From positions 278,794 to 342,793 of the forward strand of contig NZ_KB902713.1 of NCBI RefSeq assembly GCF_000379605.1: a stretch of 64,000 bases of DNA, read 5' to 3'. Numbering within the stretch: position 1 is the stretch's first letter; each line of letters opens with the position of its first letter. This DNA is from Rhizobium giardinii bv. giardinii H152 (GTDB lineage: Bacteria; Pseudomonadota; Alphaproteobacteria; Rhizobiales; Rhizobiaceae). Below, one piece after another: positions 19,696-28,504 of this stretch. Both the position numbers and the translations under genes were made by a program. A model generated the notes under the pieces. That model had not been told where the DNA came from. It saw only the letters and a list, made by a program, of their open reading frames with translations, and did not search any database.

Positions 19696-20562
19696 ATGCT
19701 GACGAAAGAACGACTGCGTGCGATCCAAAACGATAGCAACGTTTGCGCCGATATCGAGGGATTCGATTTCAACGCCTACGACGCTTATGACATCGAGGAA
19801 CTGCGGCGCTTCTGGCTGCAATATGGCGTGCTACGCTTTCGGCAGGCCGGCATCACCGATGCACAGCAGGTGGAATTCTCCCGCCATTTCGGGGAGTTCG
19901 TCATTCACCCCAAACAGAAGCAGGAAGGCGGGCATCCTACCCATCCCGAAATCCTGGTGATCAGCAACGCCATGAAGGACGGAAAGCCGAGTGGGGCGAT
20001 GGGCAACAGCGAGGCGACCTGGCACACCGACACATGGTTTTACGAGCGGCCGCCGGCAGGTGCCATCCTTCGCGCCGTTACCGTGCCGCCTTCTGGGGGC
20101 GACACCTATTTCCTGTCGACCTACAGCGCCTTTGAGAGCTTACCGGATTCGTTGAAAAAGATGACGGACGGACGGCAGATCTTCTTCCAGAACGTCTATG
20201 ACAAGACCGGCAAACTGCGGCTTGGCAAGAGTGCGCCAGAAGCCAAGGATTTTCGGGAGTGGAGCGGTATTGTTCATCCGCTGGTACGAACCCATGGCGA
20301 GACAGGCCGCAAGGCGCTTTATCTCGGCGGCACGACTGAGGGCGCGTGGATCGTCGGCCTGCCGCTGGATGAGAGCGAGGACCTGCTCCTGGAACTGTGG
20401 CAGCACACCACGAAGGGACAAGAAGTCTTCGTCCAGCAATGGGACGAAGGCGACATCATGATGTGGGACAATCGCTGCACCATGCACCGGCGCGATGGGT
20501 TTGACCCGTCGCTGATCCGCATCATGCATCGCACGACGACGGCCGGCGAACGCCCGGTTTGA
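19696..20562 (+). CDS. TauD/TfdA-family Fe(II)/2-oxoglutarate-dependent dioxygenase
   Basis: 288 residues, Shine-Dalgarno ACAAGGAGAC before ATG. The iron-binding facial triad is visible as WHTD (HxD, near residue 111) and the distal His in NRCTMHRRDGF; the 2-oxoglutarate Arg lies in LIRIMHRTTT. Hydroxylates a small substrate, often leading to C-N, C-S or C-O bond cleavage, using oxygen and 2-oxoglutarate. Follows the transporter genes and precedes rraA-like and nitrilase genes, so it probably opens degradation of the imported compound. The specific substrate is unknown. Confidence 0.92.
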   Translation: MLTKERLRAIQNDSNVCADIEGFDFNAYDAYDIEELRRFWLQYGVLRFRQAGITDAQQVEFSRHFGEFVIHPKQKQEGGHPTHPEILVISNAMKDGKPSGAMGNSEATWHTDTWFYERPPAGAILRAVTVPPSGGDTYFLSTYSAFESLPDSLKKMTDGRQIFFQNVYDKTGKLRLGKSAPEAKDFREWSGIVHPLVRTHGETGRKALYLGGTTEGAWIVGLPLDESEDLLLELWQHTTKGQEVFVQQWDEGDIMMWDNRCTMHRRDGFDPSLIRIMHRTTTAGERPV

Positions 20563-20594
20563 ACTCCCGTCATGATTTCGGAAAGAGAGACACA

Positions 20595-21248
20595 ATGACG
20601 CCCGTCTATCGCGTTCACGATCGCCCGCAATCGTCTTCTATCGCCCTGCAGGAGATGTTGTGGGATGTGGAAACGGCGACGATCGGACATATCGAGCATC
20701 TCGGATTCGTCAGCGACGATATCCGGCCTGTCTTTCCGGCACGTGCCGTTGGTTCGGCCCTCACCGTCGCGGCGCCCGGCCGCGACGGCATTGTCATCTA
20801 CAAGGCGATCGACCTGCTCTTGCCGGGCGACGTGCTGGTAATTTCGCGCGTCGACCGGGACGACATCGCATGCGTCGGTGGTGGGGTAGCCACAGCCGCA
20901 AAGGCAAAAGGGGCAGCAGCGATTGTCATCGACGGGCCCTGCACCGATGTCGAGGAACTGGTCGCAATCGGCCTGCCGGTCTGGTGCCGTGGACGCTCGT
21001 CGAAAACCACCAACCGCAGCTTCTCGATCGGCGGTTCGGTGAACGTGCCGATCGCCTGCGGCGCGACGGCCGTAATGCCCGGATACGTGGTTCTTGCAGA
21101 CAATGAGGGCGTGTTCGTCGCCGATGCCATCCGGATGGCCGACCTTGCCATGCTCGCGATCGAACGCCAACGCCGCTCGGCGGCATTGCGGTCTCATCTC
21201 GCCGCAGGCCGCTCCATCTTCGACTTTCAACAGGAGGCCGTCCCGTGA
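20595..21248 (+). CDS. RraA-like/4-hydroxy-4-methyl-2-oxoglutarate aldolase family protein
   Basis: 217 residues from ATG 20595 (after GAAAGAGAGACACA), an in-frame upstream ATG at 20559 overlaps the dioxygenase end and is less likely. RraA fold motifs: FPARAVGSALTVAAPGRDG, GDVLVISRVDRDD, GGGVATAAKAKGAAAIVIDGP. The metal-site motif reads DGPCTDVEEL where aldolases of the HMG/CHA type have DGxxRD, so the Arg that binds substrate is Thr here; the activity may be different. Ends with a 4-bp overlap with the nitrilase gene. Confidence 0.85.
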   Translation: MTPVYRVHDRPQSSSIALQEMLWDVETATIGHIEHLGFVSDDIRPVFPARAVGSALTVAAPGRDGIVIYKAIDLLLPGDVLVISRVDRDDIACVGGGVATAAKAKGAAAIVIDGPCTDVEELVAIGLPVWCRGRSSKTTNRSFSIGGSVNVPIACGATAVMPGYVVLADNEGVFVADAIRMADLAMLAIERQRRSAALRSHLAAGRSIFDFQQEAVP

Positions 21249-22093
21249 AAATAGCGCTCATCCAGATGAATTCGCAGCCCGATCGGGACCGTAACGTGAA
21301 GACCGCCGAAGCGCTGATGGAACAGGCGGTGGCGCGCGAGCATCCCGACCTCATCGTGTTGCCCGAGCACTTCGACTGGACCGGGGGCACACCTAACGAA
21401 AAGCGCCGTGCTGCCGATGATGTCCCCGGCGGGGAAGCCTATGCGATGGTCCAGGCGTTCGCGGCCCGGCATCGCGTCTGGGTGCATGCCGGCAGCCTGC
21501 TTGAGCGAAACCCCGGCTTGAAACGGATCTACAACACGACGGTCGTCTTCGATTCCGACGGCCGGGAGGTGGGTGTCTACCGCAAGATCCACCTGTTCGA
21601 CATCACCGCCCCTGACGGCAAGGTCTACGCTGAGTCGGCAACCGTCGCGACCGGCGATCAGTTGCTCATCTATGAGCTCAAGGGTTTCCGCATCGCCTGC
21701 GCCATCTGCTACGACCTTCGATTTTCGGGACTGTTCAATCGCCTTTCAGCCGAAGGTGTCGACCTCTTCATTCTTCCAGCAGCCTTCACCGAGCAGACGG
21801 GGAAGGATCACTGGGAGGTCTTGTGCAGGGCCCGGGCAATCGAATTCCAGGTCTATTTTGCGGCCTGCGGCCAGTGCGGCACCTATCCAGCGCCCGACGG
21901 GGAAGAACGACGAACGTACGGTCACTCCATGGTCTGCGATCCCTGGGGCGATGTTGTCGCGCGTGCTGGCGGCGACGTTACGGTCCTGACCGCGTCACTG
22001 GATGCTGCGCGTTTGATGGAGGTTCGGCAGTGGATTCCCATGCAGGATCATCGTCGCGATCTTGGCCGCGCTGACGTGCGCGTCGCCAGATGA
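21245..22093 (+). CDS. Nitrilase-superfamily carbon-nitrogen hydrolase (omega-amidase-like)
   Basis: 282 residues. Catalytic triad Glu in VLPEHFDWTGG, Lys in VYRKIHLFDI and Cys in CAICYDLRFSG are all present. Closest in style to Nit2/omega-amidase and N-carbamoyl or amide hydrolases that act on small amides. Coupled to the rraA-like gene by a 4-bp overlap (GTGA), so the dioxygenase, aldolase-like protein and amidase are one operon. Presumably releases ammonia from an amide or carbamoyl group of the imported substrate. Confidence 0.92.
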   Translation: MKIALIQMNSQPDRDRNVKTAEALMEQAVAREHPDLIVLPEHFDWTGGTPNEKRRAADDVPGGEAYAMVQAFAARHRVWVHAGSLLERNPGLKRIYNTTVVFDSDGREVGVYRKIHLFDITAPDGKVYAESATVATGDQLLIYELKGFRIACAICYDLRFSGLFNRLSAEGVDLFILPAAFTEQTGKDHWEVLCRARAIEFQVYFAACGQCGTYPAPDGEERRTYGHSMVCDPWGDVVARAGGDVTVLTASLDAARLMEVRQWIPMQDHRRDLGRADVRVAR

Positions 22094-22144
22094 TTGGGCG
22101 AGCGTGCATTCGGGATTTAAGCTCGGATACCAACACCCGGATGT

Positions 22145-22366
22145 TTAAGAGTCCTGCGAATCCGAACGGACGAGGTCCACGTGGTCGACGTCGAGTGCCT
22201 GCGCGAGCAAGTAAAGCGTTACAATGGTCGGGTTGCGTTTGCCGTGTTCAAGGCCGCTCAAATACTGCTGGCTGAAGCCGGAGCGCACCGCGAGGTCCTC
22301 CTGCGTCACACCCTTTTCCCGACGCAGGCGCGCAAAATTCCGACCGACCAACTTGCGCATGTCCAT
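22145..22366 (-). CDS. Small XRE-family HTH regulator
   Basis: 73 residues, practically a single HTH_XRE domain: VGRNFARLRREKGVTQEDLA, then VRSGFSQQYLSGLEHGKRNP, TIVTLYLLAQALDV. Start chosen at MDMRKL; a start eight codons upstream is possible. Convergent with the amidase gene and divergent from the next XRE gene. Small SinR-like repressors of this kind often control mobile or neighbouring genes; the target is unknown. Confidence 0.8.
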   Translation of the reverse strand: MDMRKLVGRNFARLRREKGVTQEDLAVRSGFSQQYLSGLEHGKRNPTIVTLYLLAQALDVDHVDLVRSDSQDS

Positions 22367-22561
22367 GCGCCAACTGATGACAGCCCGCAAAAATTTAGTT
22401 TATCAACTATAGTATGTAATCCTCGTCGTTCTGCTGTCATGCGCCCGGACCAGAATACTGGGCTCAACAGGGCCGTACGGCGGATGGATTGAACTATACT
22501 CGACCGCGCTAGCGGAGGCAGGGCACTGTCCGCACGAAAATCAAATGTCTTAGACACTGCG

Positions 22562-22933
22562 GTGGGTCGGCGAATTCGCCATCACCGGCGAAGCGCCGGA
22601 ATGGATCAGCGTGAGCTCGCGCTTTTCATCGGTGTCAGCGCCCAGCAGGTGCAAAAATACGAGACCGGTCGCTCGCGGGTCGGAGCCGGCCGACTGCGCC
22701 AGATCGCGAAAAAGCTTGACGTCCCTGTCGCTTCCTTCTTCGAGCCATTGGCGGCGTCGGACTTTGGTGTCGATGACCCAGCGCACGCAATCGACCGAGC
22801 CGTCCTTGCCTATGTGTCTACACCGGAAGGGATAGTCGTGAACCGCGCATTCCAGCGGATTTCGGATCCGAAAGTCCGCCGCAACTTAATTGGGCTTCTG
22901 GTCGCCATCTCCGATGCGACATACGTCGATTAG
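22562..22933 (+). CDS. XRE-family HTH regulator (rhizobial type)
   Basis: 123 residues from GTG 22562: VGRRIRHHRRSAGMDQRELA, LFIGVSAQQVQKYETGRSRV and LRQIAKKLDVPVASFFEPL form the HTH, followed by a 50-residue tail. The frame is open upstream to 22493 and typical proteins have about ten more residues before this point, so the true start may be a non-ATG codon upstream after GGAGGCAGGG. Divergent from the small XRE gene. Common on rhizobial replicons; role unknown. Confidence 0.75.
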   Translation: MGRRIRHHRRSAGMDQRELALFIGVSAQQVQKYETGRSRVGAGRLRQIAKKLDVPVASFFEPLAASDFGVDDPAHAIDRAVLAYVSTPEGIVVNRAFQRISDPKVRRNLIGLLVAISDATYVD

Positions 22934-23129
22934 GTCCCGTAACGCTGAGCGAATGTACGAGCCGACTTCCGTGCTAGTCGTTTAGCCGAAATGTCTCCGA
23001 TCTGTGTCCGTGGGTTTACCGGCGAAACCGAAGCTTTGCGAAAACGTCACCCCACTCGTAAGCCGGCACAGCATAAGATTTGGCCGGCGCTCGCAAGGGT
23101 TGCGGCGATTCGATCAAGGAGGATCAACC

Positions 23130-24206
23130 ATGAATCAGCACGCAGGGTTTAGCGAACCCATCCTGTTTCTCGGGCTCGACGAGTTGCAATCGACGCAGGC
23201 GAACCTGACGATGGCAGAACTCCACGAAACGATCACTACAGCGTGGAGCGATATCCGGGCGGCGAAAGCGTACGGCGGCAAAGCCGTCCTGTCCCTGCCC
23301 GAGAAGGACTTCTGGGAAAGGCCGGAGTTCAGCGCCTTCAAGTCCGACTTTACCGATCAGCGCCTCGCATGGAAGCTGTCGTCCCTCTACAGCGTCAATA
23401 CGCAGTTCGGCGCGGTCAAGATCATCGGCGCCAATGCGTTCAACCGCAGGCTCGGCCTGCCCCGCTCGACATCGACGATTGTTCTTCTGGAAAAGATGAC
23501 AATGCGTCCAATCGCGGTCCTCGACGGCACGGCAATATCGGCGAGACGCACCGGAACCTATGCATCGACCGTGTTTGAGCGCTGCTTTCCGGAGCGTGGC
23601 GTGGTTTCGGTCTTCATCTTCGGTGCAGGGCCGATCGCGAGAGACGTGATCTTGTGCCTGGATCATGTCGGCTCGGATAGAATCCGGGAGATCCTCGTGC
23701 GCAGCCGGACGTATGAAGGGGCAGCTTCCATGGTCGCGCATATGCAGCCGCAAACAATCATCCCGCTGATCCCGGTGACGGACAACAACCCGCTTTGCGG
23801 CTGTGAATTCGTCGTTACGGCATCGAACGCACGGCAACCCGTCTTTGAAGACCGGGAACTTGCTGCAAATGCCGTGACATTGCATCTGGGCGGTGACGAG
23901 GTTCCGCAATCATATCTCCAGCGGGCGCTCCGCACCGGCACGCTTGTCTGTGACAGCCTAGCCATGGTGTCTCACCGACGGTCGCAAAGCCTGGCCCTGC
24001 ATTTTTGGCGCAACGGCTTGTCCTTGGAGACCGCGGGACCGCTCCTTGGGGTTCACGAACTTTCCACGACGCAGGACTGGTATTCGAAGCCCGACGGACC
24101 GGTCTGCATCACCTGCGTCGGTCTGCCCATGCTCGACCTCTATGTTGCCCAGGCAACCTACGAGAAATACCAGAAGGCGCGCGACACGATTGCGGCTGCC
24201 GATTGA
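23130..24206 (+). CDS. Ornithine cyclodeaminase/mu-crystallin family protein
   Basis: 358 residues from ATG 23130, preceded by AAGGAGGATC; the longer frame from 23004 has no such site. NAD(P)-binding Rossmann motif SVFIFGAGPIARDVILCLDH, plus the upstream conserved GLPRSTSTIVLLE and TGTYAST segments. The family includes ornithine cyclodeaminase, ketimine reductases and SbnB-like amino-acid dehydrogenases. Residues about 20-60 differ from classical ornithine cyclodeaminases. Followed 52 bp later by an MmgE/PrpD gene; together they may process an amino or imino acid. Exact reaction unknown. Confidence 0.88.
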   Translation: MNQHAGFSEPILFLGLDELQSTQANLTMAELHETITTAWSDIRAAKAYGGKAVLSLPEKDFWERPEFSAFKSDFTDQRLAWKLSSLYSVNTQFGAVKIIGANAFNRRLGLPRSTSTIVLLEKMTMRPIAVLDGTAISARRTGTYASTVFERCFPERGVVSVFIFGAGPIARDVILCLDHVGSDRIREILVRSRTYEGAASMVAHMQPQTIIPLIPVTDNNPLCGCEFVVTASNARQPVFEDRELAANAVTLHLGGDEVPQSYLQRALRTGTLVCDSLAMVSHRRSQSLALHFWRNGLSLETAGPLLGVHELSTTQDWYSKPDGPVCITCVGLPMLDLYVAQATYEKYQKARDTIAAAD

Positions 24207-24258
24207 AATCTGCCCGCATCAAACCCCGGATACGAGAAATGTGAGGTCGAACAGCATC

Positions 24259-25620
24259 ATGTATCTGACAGGCATATTGGCGGACCACATCTGCAGCGTC
24301 CCACAGGCGGCGCGACCGGCCTTCATCGATGAAATGGCACTGCGCTGCATCCTTGATCTTCTGGGTGCTGCCATTGCCGGCGCCGGGGCAAAAGGTCCGG
24401 CCGCGGCGCGACAGTCTGCGGCGGTCATCTTCGGCGAGGGCATCGCCCCCGTATGGATGTCGGCAAAGACAGCAGCTCCTGTTGCCGCCCTCCTATGCAA
24501 TGCGGCGGCAGCTTGCGCACTTGATCTTGATGACGGGCACCGTGCGGCACGCGGCCATCCCGGCGCCTGCGTGATCCCGACGGTCCTAACTCTTGCCACG
24601 CAAACGAGAGTGACCGGCCGGGCACTCGTGTCGGCAATCATCGCCGGTTATGACATCGGCGTACGGATCGCCGCAGCGCAAAATCCGCAAGGCATCCCGA
24701 CACGCCAATCCGGCCGTTGGGCAGCCTTTGCCGCTGTCGCCGCGGCGGGGTCCCTTTTTGGGGCAAGGCCGGATCATGTTGCGCAGGGTCTTGCGATCGC
24801 CGGTGTGCTCGCGCCCAATCAGCAGGCCAATGGAAGTTCGGGCTATTCCAGGCTGACTGGAAACGATGTGAAGGAGGGGATTGCCTGGAGTGCTGCGACT
24901 GGCCTCACCGCCCTTCATCTGGCCATGAACGGCCACACGGGACCTACCGACCTCCTCGACCATCCTGGCTTTTATGATCGCGAAAGGATCCTCGACCAAT
25001 TGGGCGACCGCTGGGAAATTAGCGGGACGTACTTCAAATTGTATGCCTGCTGCCGCTACATTCATGCGCCTCTCGACGCTCTGTTGGCCATCATGACCGA
25101 GCACGCCCTCCTGGCCGAGGAGGTCATCGGCATCACGGTCGACACATTCGGCTGGGCGCTCAGGCTCGGCAACAAGACCAACCCCGAAAATCCTGTCGAT
25201 ATCCAGTACAGCCTGCCATATTGCCTCGCTGTAGCGGCCATCGACGGAGCGGCGGCGCTGGCTCCTGTTGATGTGAGCCTGCTTGGTCGCGCAGACCTTT
25301 CGCGTTTCGCCCAAAGGGTGCGGATGACGACGGATTCGGAGATAGACCAGCAGTTTCCCGATCAGACATTGGCACGGGTTACGGTGGACACCCCCAGAGG
25401 CCGTTTCCAGTCTCCTCTGACGGGACCGGTCGGCGATCCGGCACGCCCGCTGACCTTCGGTGCACTCGAACAAAAGTTCCTCAGTGTGACGCGCGGTATC
25501 ATCAGTCCAGCGCAGCAAGGGATGCTGATTGGGGCGGTGCAGGGGCTGTTGTCTGATGATGGTGCGCGGCTCCTTCACGCACTTGGCTCCGCCCAGACGT
25601 CACCGAGGCGCAATTCGTAG
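24259..25620 (+). CDS. MmgE/PrpD-family protein
   Basis: 453 residues from ATG 24259; the longer frame overlaps the previous gene. MmgE/PrpD features: ALRCILDLLGAAIAGAGAKG, ALDLDDGHRAARGHPGACVI with the family DDGH, and ISGTYFKLYACCRYIHAP. The family covers 2-methylcitrate dehydratase, cis-aconitate decarboxylase and iminodisuccinate epimerase (known in Agrobacterium). Beside an ornithine-cyclodeaminase-like gene an imino/amino-dicarboxylate role is reasonable, but it is inference. No signal peptide; cytoplasmic. Confidence 0.9.
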   Translation: MYLTGILADHICSVPQAARPAFIDEMALRCILDLLGAAIAGAGAKGPAAARQSAAVIFGEGIAPVWMSAKTAAPVAALLCNAAAACALDLDDGHRAARGHPGACVIPTVLTLATQTRVTGRALVSAIIAGYDIGVRIAAAQNPQGIPTRQSGRWAAFAAVAAAGSLFGARPDHVAQGLAIAGVLAPNQQANGSSGYSRLTGNDVKEGIAWSAATGLTALHLAMNGHTGPTDLLDHPGFYDRERILDQLGDRWEISGTYFKLYACCRYIHAPLDALLAIMTEHALLAEEVIGITVDTFGWALRLGNKTNPENPVDIQYSLPYCLAVAAIDGAAALAPVDVSLLGRADLSRFAQRVRMTTDSEIDQQFPDQTLARVTVDTPRGRFQSPLTGPVGDPARPLTFGALEQKFLSVTRGIISPAQQGMLIGAVQGLLSDDGARLLHALGSAQTSPRRNS

Positions 25621-25680
25621 TGTAGCCTCGCCGTCGAAGTTTCACGGGAGAGGGTGGACCCTTTTCTCCCTCTCAGGAAA

Positions 25681-25703
25681 AGCGTGTGATTTAATCATAC
25701 GCT
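25681..25703. promoter_or_regulatory. Palindromic operator of the toxin-antitoxin operon
   Basis: A 23-bp dyad, AGCGTGTGAT and ATCATACGCT separated by TTA, with one mismatched pair. It lies 33 bp before the antitoxin ATG and just before the ribosome site AAGGAG, the usual place for ParD autorepression. Confidence 0.65.
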
Positions 25704-25735
25704 GTGCTATAAGGAGATAACGAAGGACACCGGCC

Positions 25736-26011
25736 ATGCGCACAACCCAACCCCTGACCATCACACTGCCCCTTGAAATGGCGCAGATGGTCAAAGCCAA
25801 AGTCATCTCCGGCGAATATGCGACCGAGAGCGAAGTTATCCGTGACGGCCTGCGCACCTTGGCCGCCCGTGACGCCGCCGTTGAGAAATGGCTGCGCGAG
25901 GAAGTCGTGCCGACGTATGACGAGATGAAGGCGCACCCCGAGCGGGCTCTCTCCCTTGAGGAAGTAAACCGGAGGCTCGATGCCCGAATGGCCTCCCCCG
26001 GCAAAAAGTAA
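25736..26011 (+). CDS. ParD-type (CopG/RHH) antitoxin
   Basis: 91 residues: a ribbon-helix-helix N-terminus (PLTITLPLEMAQMVKAKVIS, GEYATESEVIRDGLRTLAAR) and an acidic, charged C-terminal tail that would wrap the toxin. Eight bases upstream of the toxin gene. Binds its own operator and neutralises ParE. Shine-Dalgarno AAGGAG is somewhat distant from ATG. Confidence 0.93.
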   Translation: MRTTQPLTITLPLEMAQMVKAKVISGEYATESEVIRDGLRTLAARDAAVEKWLREEVVPTYDEMKAHPERALSLEEVNRRLDARMASPGKK

Positions 26012-26019
26012 CGCAGCGC

Positions 26020-26322
26020 ATGAACCACCGCGTTATCTTTGCGCCGCAGGCGAGTGACGACCTCGAAAATTTGCTGGTGTATCTGATGGACGAAGCGGGG
26101 CGGGAAACGGCCCGCCGCTACGTCGGTAAGATTATAGATTACTGCCTTAGCTTTGAAACCTTCCCTAAGCGGGGCGCTATGCGTCCCGACCTCCGTCCGG
26201 GGCTTCGCGTTGTCGGTTATCGTGGCAAAGCGAGTATAGCGTTTACCGTGGAAAACGACACGGTGTTCATTCTGCGTGTTTTCCACGGCGGCCAAAACAT
26301 CGCTTTTCCCGACGACGAGTAG
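26020..26322 (+). CDS. ParE/RelE-superfamily toxin
   Basis: 100 residues: VIFAPQASDDLENLLVYLMD, RPGLRVVGYRGKASIAFTVE, VFILRVFHGGQNI are the ParE fold. ParE toxins poison DNA gyrase; RelE relatives cut mRNA, and catalytic distinction is not possible here. Preceded by its antitoxin with an 8-bp gap. Probably stabilises the replicon or the catabolic island. Confidence 0.93.
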   Translation: MNHRVIFAPQASDDLENLLVYLMDEAGRETARRYVGKIIDYCLSFETFPKRGAMRPDLRPGLRVVGYRGKASIAFTVENDTVFILRVFHGGQNIAFPDDE

Positions 26323-26820
26323 GCCCGCTAGATCAAATGCGGCCGGGGGCCGCCCCAGAGCGAGAGCGACTCAGTAGAATTCGCGGTCCAAAATGCCCCA
26401 TCATAACATCGCCATGCCAATCCTTGCCCAGAACGACCGCGAAGTTGGAAAATCGAACCGAAGGTCAACAAGGACCTGCTAAAAAGCCCGTGAACCATCG
26501 TGGAACGAATATTGTACGGTTGCTGAATTACTGCAACGCAGTACGCCTTTTGGCTGAGGCTCTGTTGAGGTGTTGCCTGGATTGGCGACAAGCTGGCTCT
26601 TCATTGGCCGCACTCGAACCGGAGGATCTCGGACCGAATAGGGATCTCAAAAACGCGTGTGGTTTCCGTTCGCTGTCGGCGCCAGGCTGAGTTATCAAGC
26701 TCTCATTTTATTGTAGCCGCCGTGGATCGACAGCCAGCCCGACTGTGTTATCCCGGATTGGAGAGTGTCGTGACATGACCTTCGGGTATCAATATTGAGA
26801 AGTATGGTGCCGCAGCGCTC
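26323..26820. other. Stretch without a recognised gene
   Basis: About 500 bases downstream of the toxin gene. Frames of 80-117 codons exist on both strands but none shows a known domain; the composition is lower in GC than the neighbours and looks like decayed mobile DNA. Confidence 0.35.
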
Positions 26821-27039
26821 ATGATGAGACTGCCCTATCTGCGCACGACCTTGAAAGAGTCACTGAAAACGGATGGCCGCATAGGCGATCTGTGTGCCGC
26901 CTATGGTGAGGCTGTGCTCTTGCGTGACCGCCTTCGCCGAAAGCGCTTCTGCGATGCCCATCTCCTGGATCGGGCCGAAGACTGTTGCTTGCAGTTGGAA
27001 GCAAGTGTGGCATTTCGTTTGTCGAGGCGCCCCGCATGA
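26821..27039 (+). CDS. Small hypothetical protein
   Basis: 72 codons: MMRLPYLRTTLKESLKTDGR, then IGDLCAAYGEAVLLRDRLRR, a strongly helical and charged protein with periodic Leu and Arg, which looks like coding sequence. No clear Shine-Dalgarno, and the frame continues upstream, so the start is uncertain. Not recognised; convergent with the amidohydrolase gene. Confidence 0.4.
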   Translation: MMRLPYLRTTLKESLKTDGRIGDLCAAYGEAVLLRDRLRRKRFCDAHLLDRAEDCCLQLEASVAFRLSRRPA

Positions 27040-27086
27040 ATCTTGGTTTTGAAATCCTCGGATAGTGTCAACGCGACCGGTTCGCA

Positions 27087-28499
27087 TCAAAGCGCAGTTA
27101 TTTCCGCCGGTGATGTGCGGGCGACAGGCCCACTACCGTCGATGAGGCCTCCGTTCCATACCGCAACCTCCCCCTTGATAATGACATGACGGACACGGCT
27201 TAGGTTATGGCTTTCCGAGATCGTGAGATCCGCTCGCCTGCCCGTTTCGAGGACCCCACGGTCGCCGGCAAGCTGGGGGAAAATCCGGGCGACGTTGCCG
27301 GTGGCAAGAGCGACCGCCGCTGGCGCCGATAATTGTCGCTTCGTCACCATGCGTTGGACCGCCGACAGAATGCTGTCCCAATCGCCGCCCGCAAAGTCCG
27401 TCGATATCGTATCGGCCAGCCCCGCCTCGATAAGTGCGTCCAGATTATCCGGATCGTTGCGCCAGCGTGTATGGACGCAGTCAAGCGTCGAAACGTCGAT
27501 TGCAGCACCCCGGTTGCGAAGCTCGAGCCCGAAGCGCACCGCTTCCTCCGGCAAGAAGGAAGGGTGGTTGGCGTGTCCTGCGACCATCACGCATGCCGGG
27601 TTACTTGCCGCGATCTTCAGCAAGGTTTCGATCGTCGGCAACGCCGTGTGAAATATCGCCGGCAGAGCGAAACGCGTGGCTTGGGCGGCGATTTCCCAAA
27701 ACCCCTGAAGCGACAGCGCGACCGGCGGAATGACGGTCTTTACGATCAGCTCGCGCATCTCTGCCACGCCGAGATGGGCTTTCAGCCCGCAGCTCTCCAT
27801 CAGTTGTTCAAGGACAGGCTGGTCGGCCGCCCCATCGCCTTTCAGCGAACGACCCAGCACTGCTTCTTTCAAGGAACGTGCGACCTTCGGGTGAACGGCG
27901 ACCCCTGTCGCAGTCAAAATGGCGGCAGGAATGAAGCGATAGTCCTGTGCTCCACCGCCGAGCGTCTGGCCACCACCCGCCTCGCCAAGCGCCTTGGCGC
28001 CGTCGGCAATCATTTGCTCGATCGTCAAGGCGCGATGTCGCTCCGACAATCCCTTACCGTCGATCTCCATCGCCGCGGCGATGTTGCTCGGCGTATGTGC
28101 GGTCGATACATGAATGTCGAGCGGATGGTGCTCTGTCTCAGGAGGGCAGATTTCATCTGGCGCCGCCAGGCCGCAGACGTTGAGCAGCGTCGTCGTTCCT
28201 GACAAAAGGTGCCGGTTGCGGAAATATGCGACATGGTGCTCAGCAAACGGCATCGAGCCGCTTGGCATGGTGGGGCCATGGATGCAGCCGTGCGCATGGG
28301 CGTTGATAATGCCCGGCATGACCGTACACCCGGTGGCATCTATTATGAACGCGCCCTCGGTTGCCATCTCGGTGCCTTCGCGAACCTCGACGATCCTGTC
28401 GTCGCGCAGGCGCACGATAGCCTTTTCGAGAAAAGTCCTCCCGTCGCCCGTGATCACGCTGCCATTGATGACGACGGTATCGCGAAAACCTATGCTCAT
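27087..28499 (-). CDS. Amidohydrolase-superfamily metal-dependent hydrolase
   Basis: 470 residues from ATG 28499 (MSIGFRDTVVINGSVITGDG). Metal-binding HAHG in PGIINAHAHGCIHG, the opening beta-sandwich VVINGSVITGDGRTFLEKAI, VAGHANHPSF and the late Asp region DTISTDFAGGDWDS fit the imidazolonepropionase/dihydroorotase-like amidohydrolase superfamily. Only 5 bp after the stop of the response-regulator gene transcribed in the same direction, so both are one operon. Probably belongs to the catabolic island. Substrate unknown. Confidence 0.88.
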   Translation of the reverse strand: MSIGFRDTVVINGSVITGDGRTFLEKAIVRLRDDRIVEVREGTEMATEGAFIIDATGCTVMPGIINAHAHGCIHGPTMPSGSMPFAEHHVAYFRNRHLLSGTTTLLNVCGLAAPDEICPPETEHHPLDIHVSTAHTPSNIAAAMEIDGKGLSERHRALTIEQMIADGAKALGEAGGGQTLGGGAQDYRFIPAAILTATGVAVHPKVARSLKEAVLGRSLKGDGAADQPVLEQLMESCGLKAHLGVAEMRELIVKTVIPPVALSLQGFWEIAAQATRFALPAIFHTALPTIETLLKIAASNPACVMVAGHANHPSFLPEEAVRFGLELRNRGAAIDVSTLDCVHTRWRNDPDNLDALIEAGLADTISTDFAGGDWDSILSAVQRMVTKRQLSAPAAVALATGNVARIFPQLAGDRGVLETGRRADLTISESHNLSRVRHVIIKGEVAVWNGGLIDGSGPVARTSPAEITAL

Positions 28500-28504
28500 C
28501 CGGC

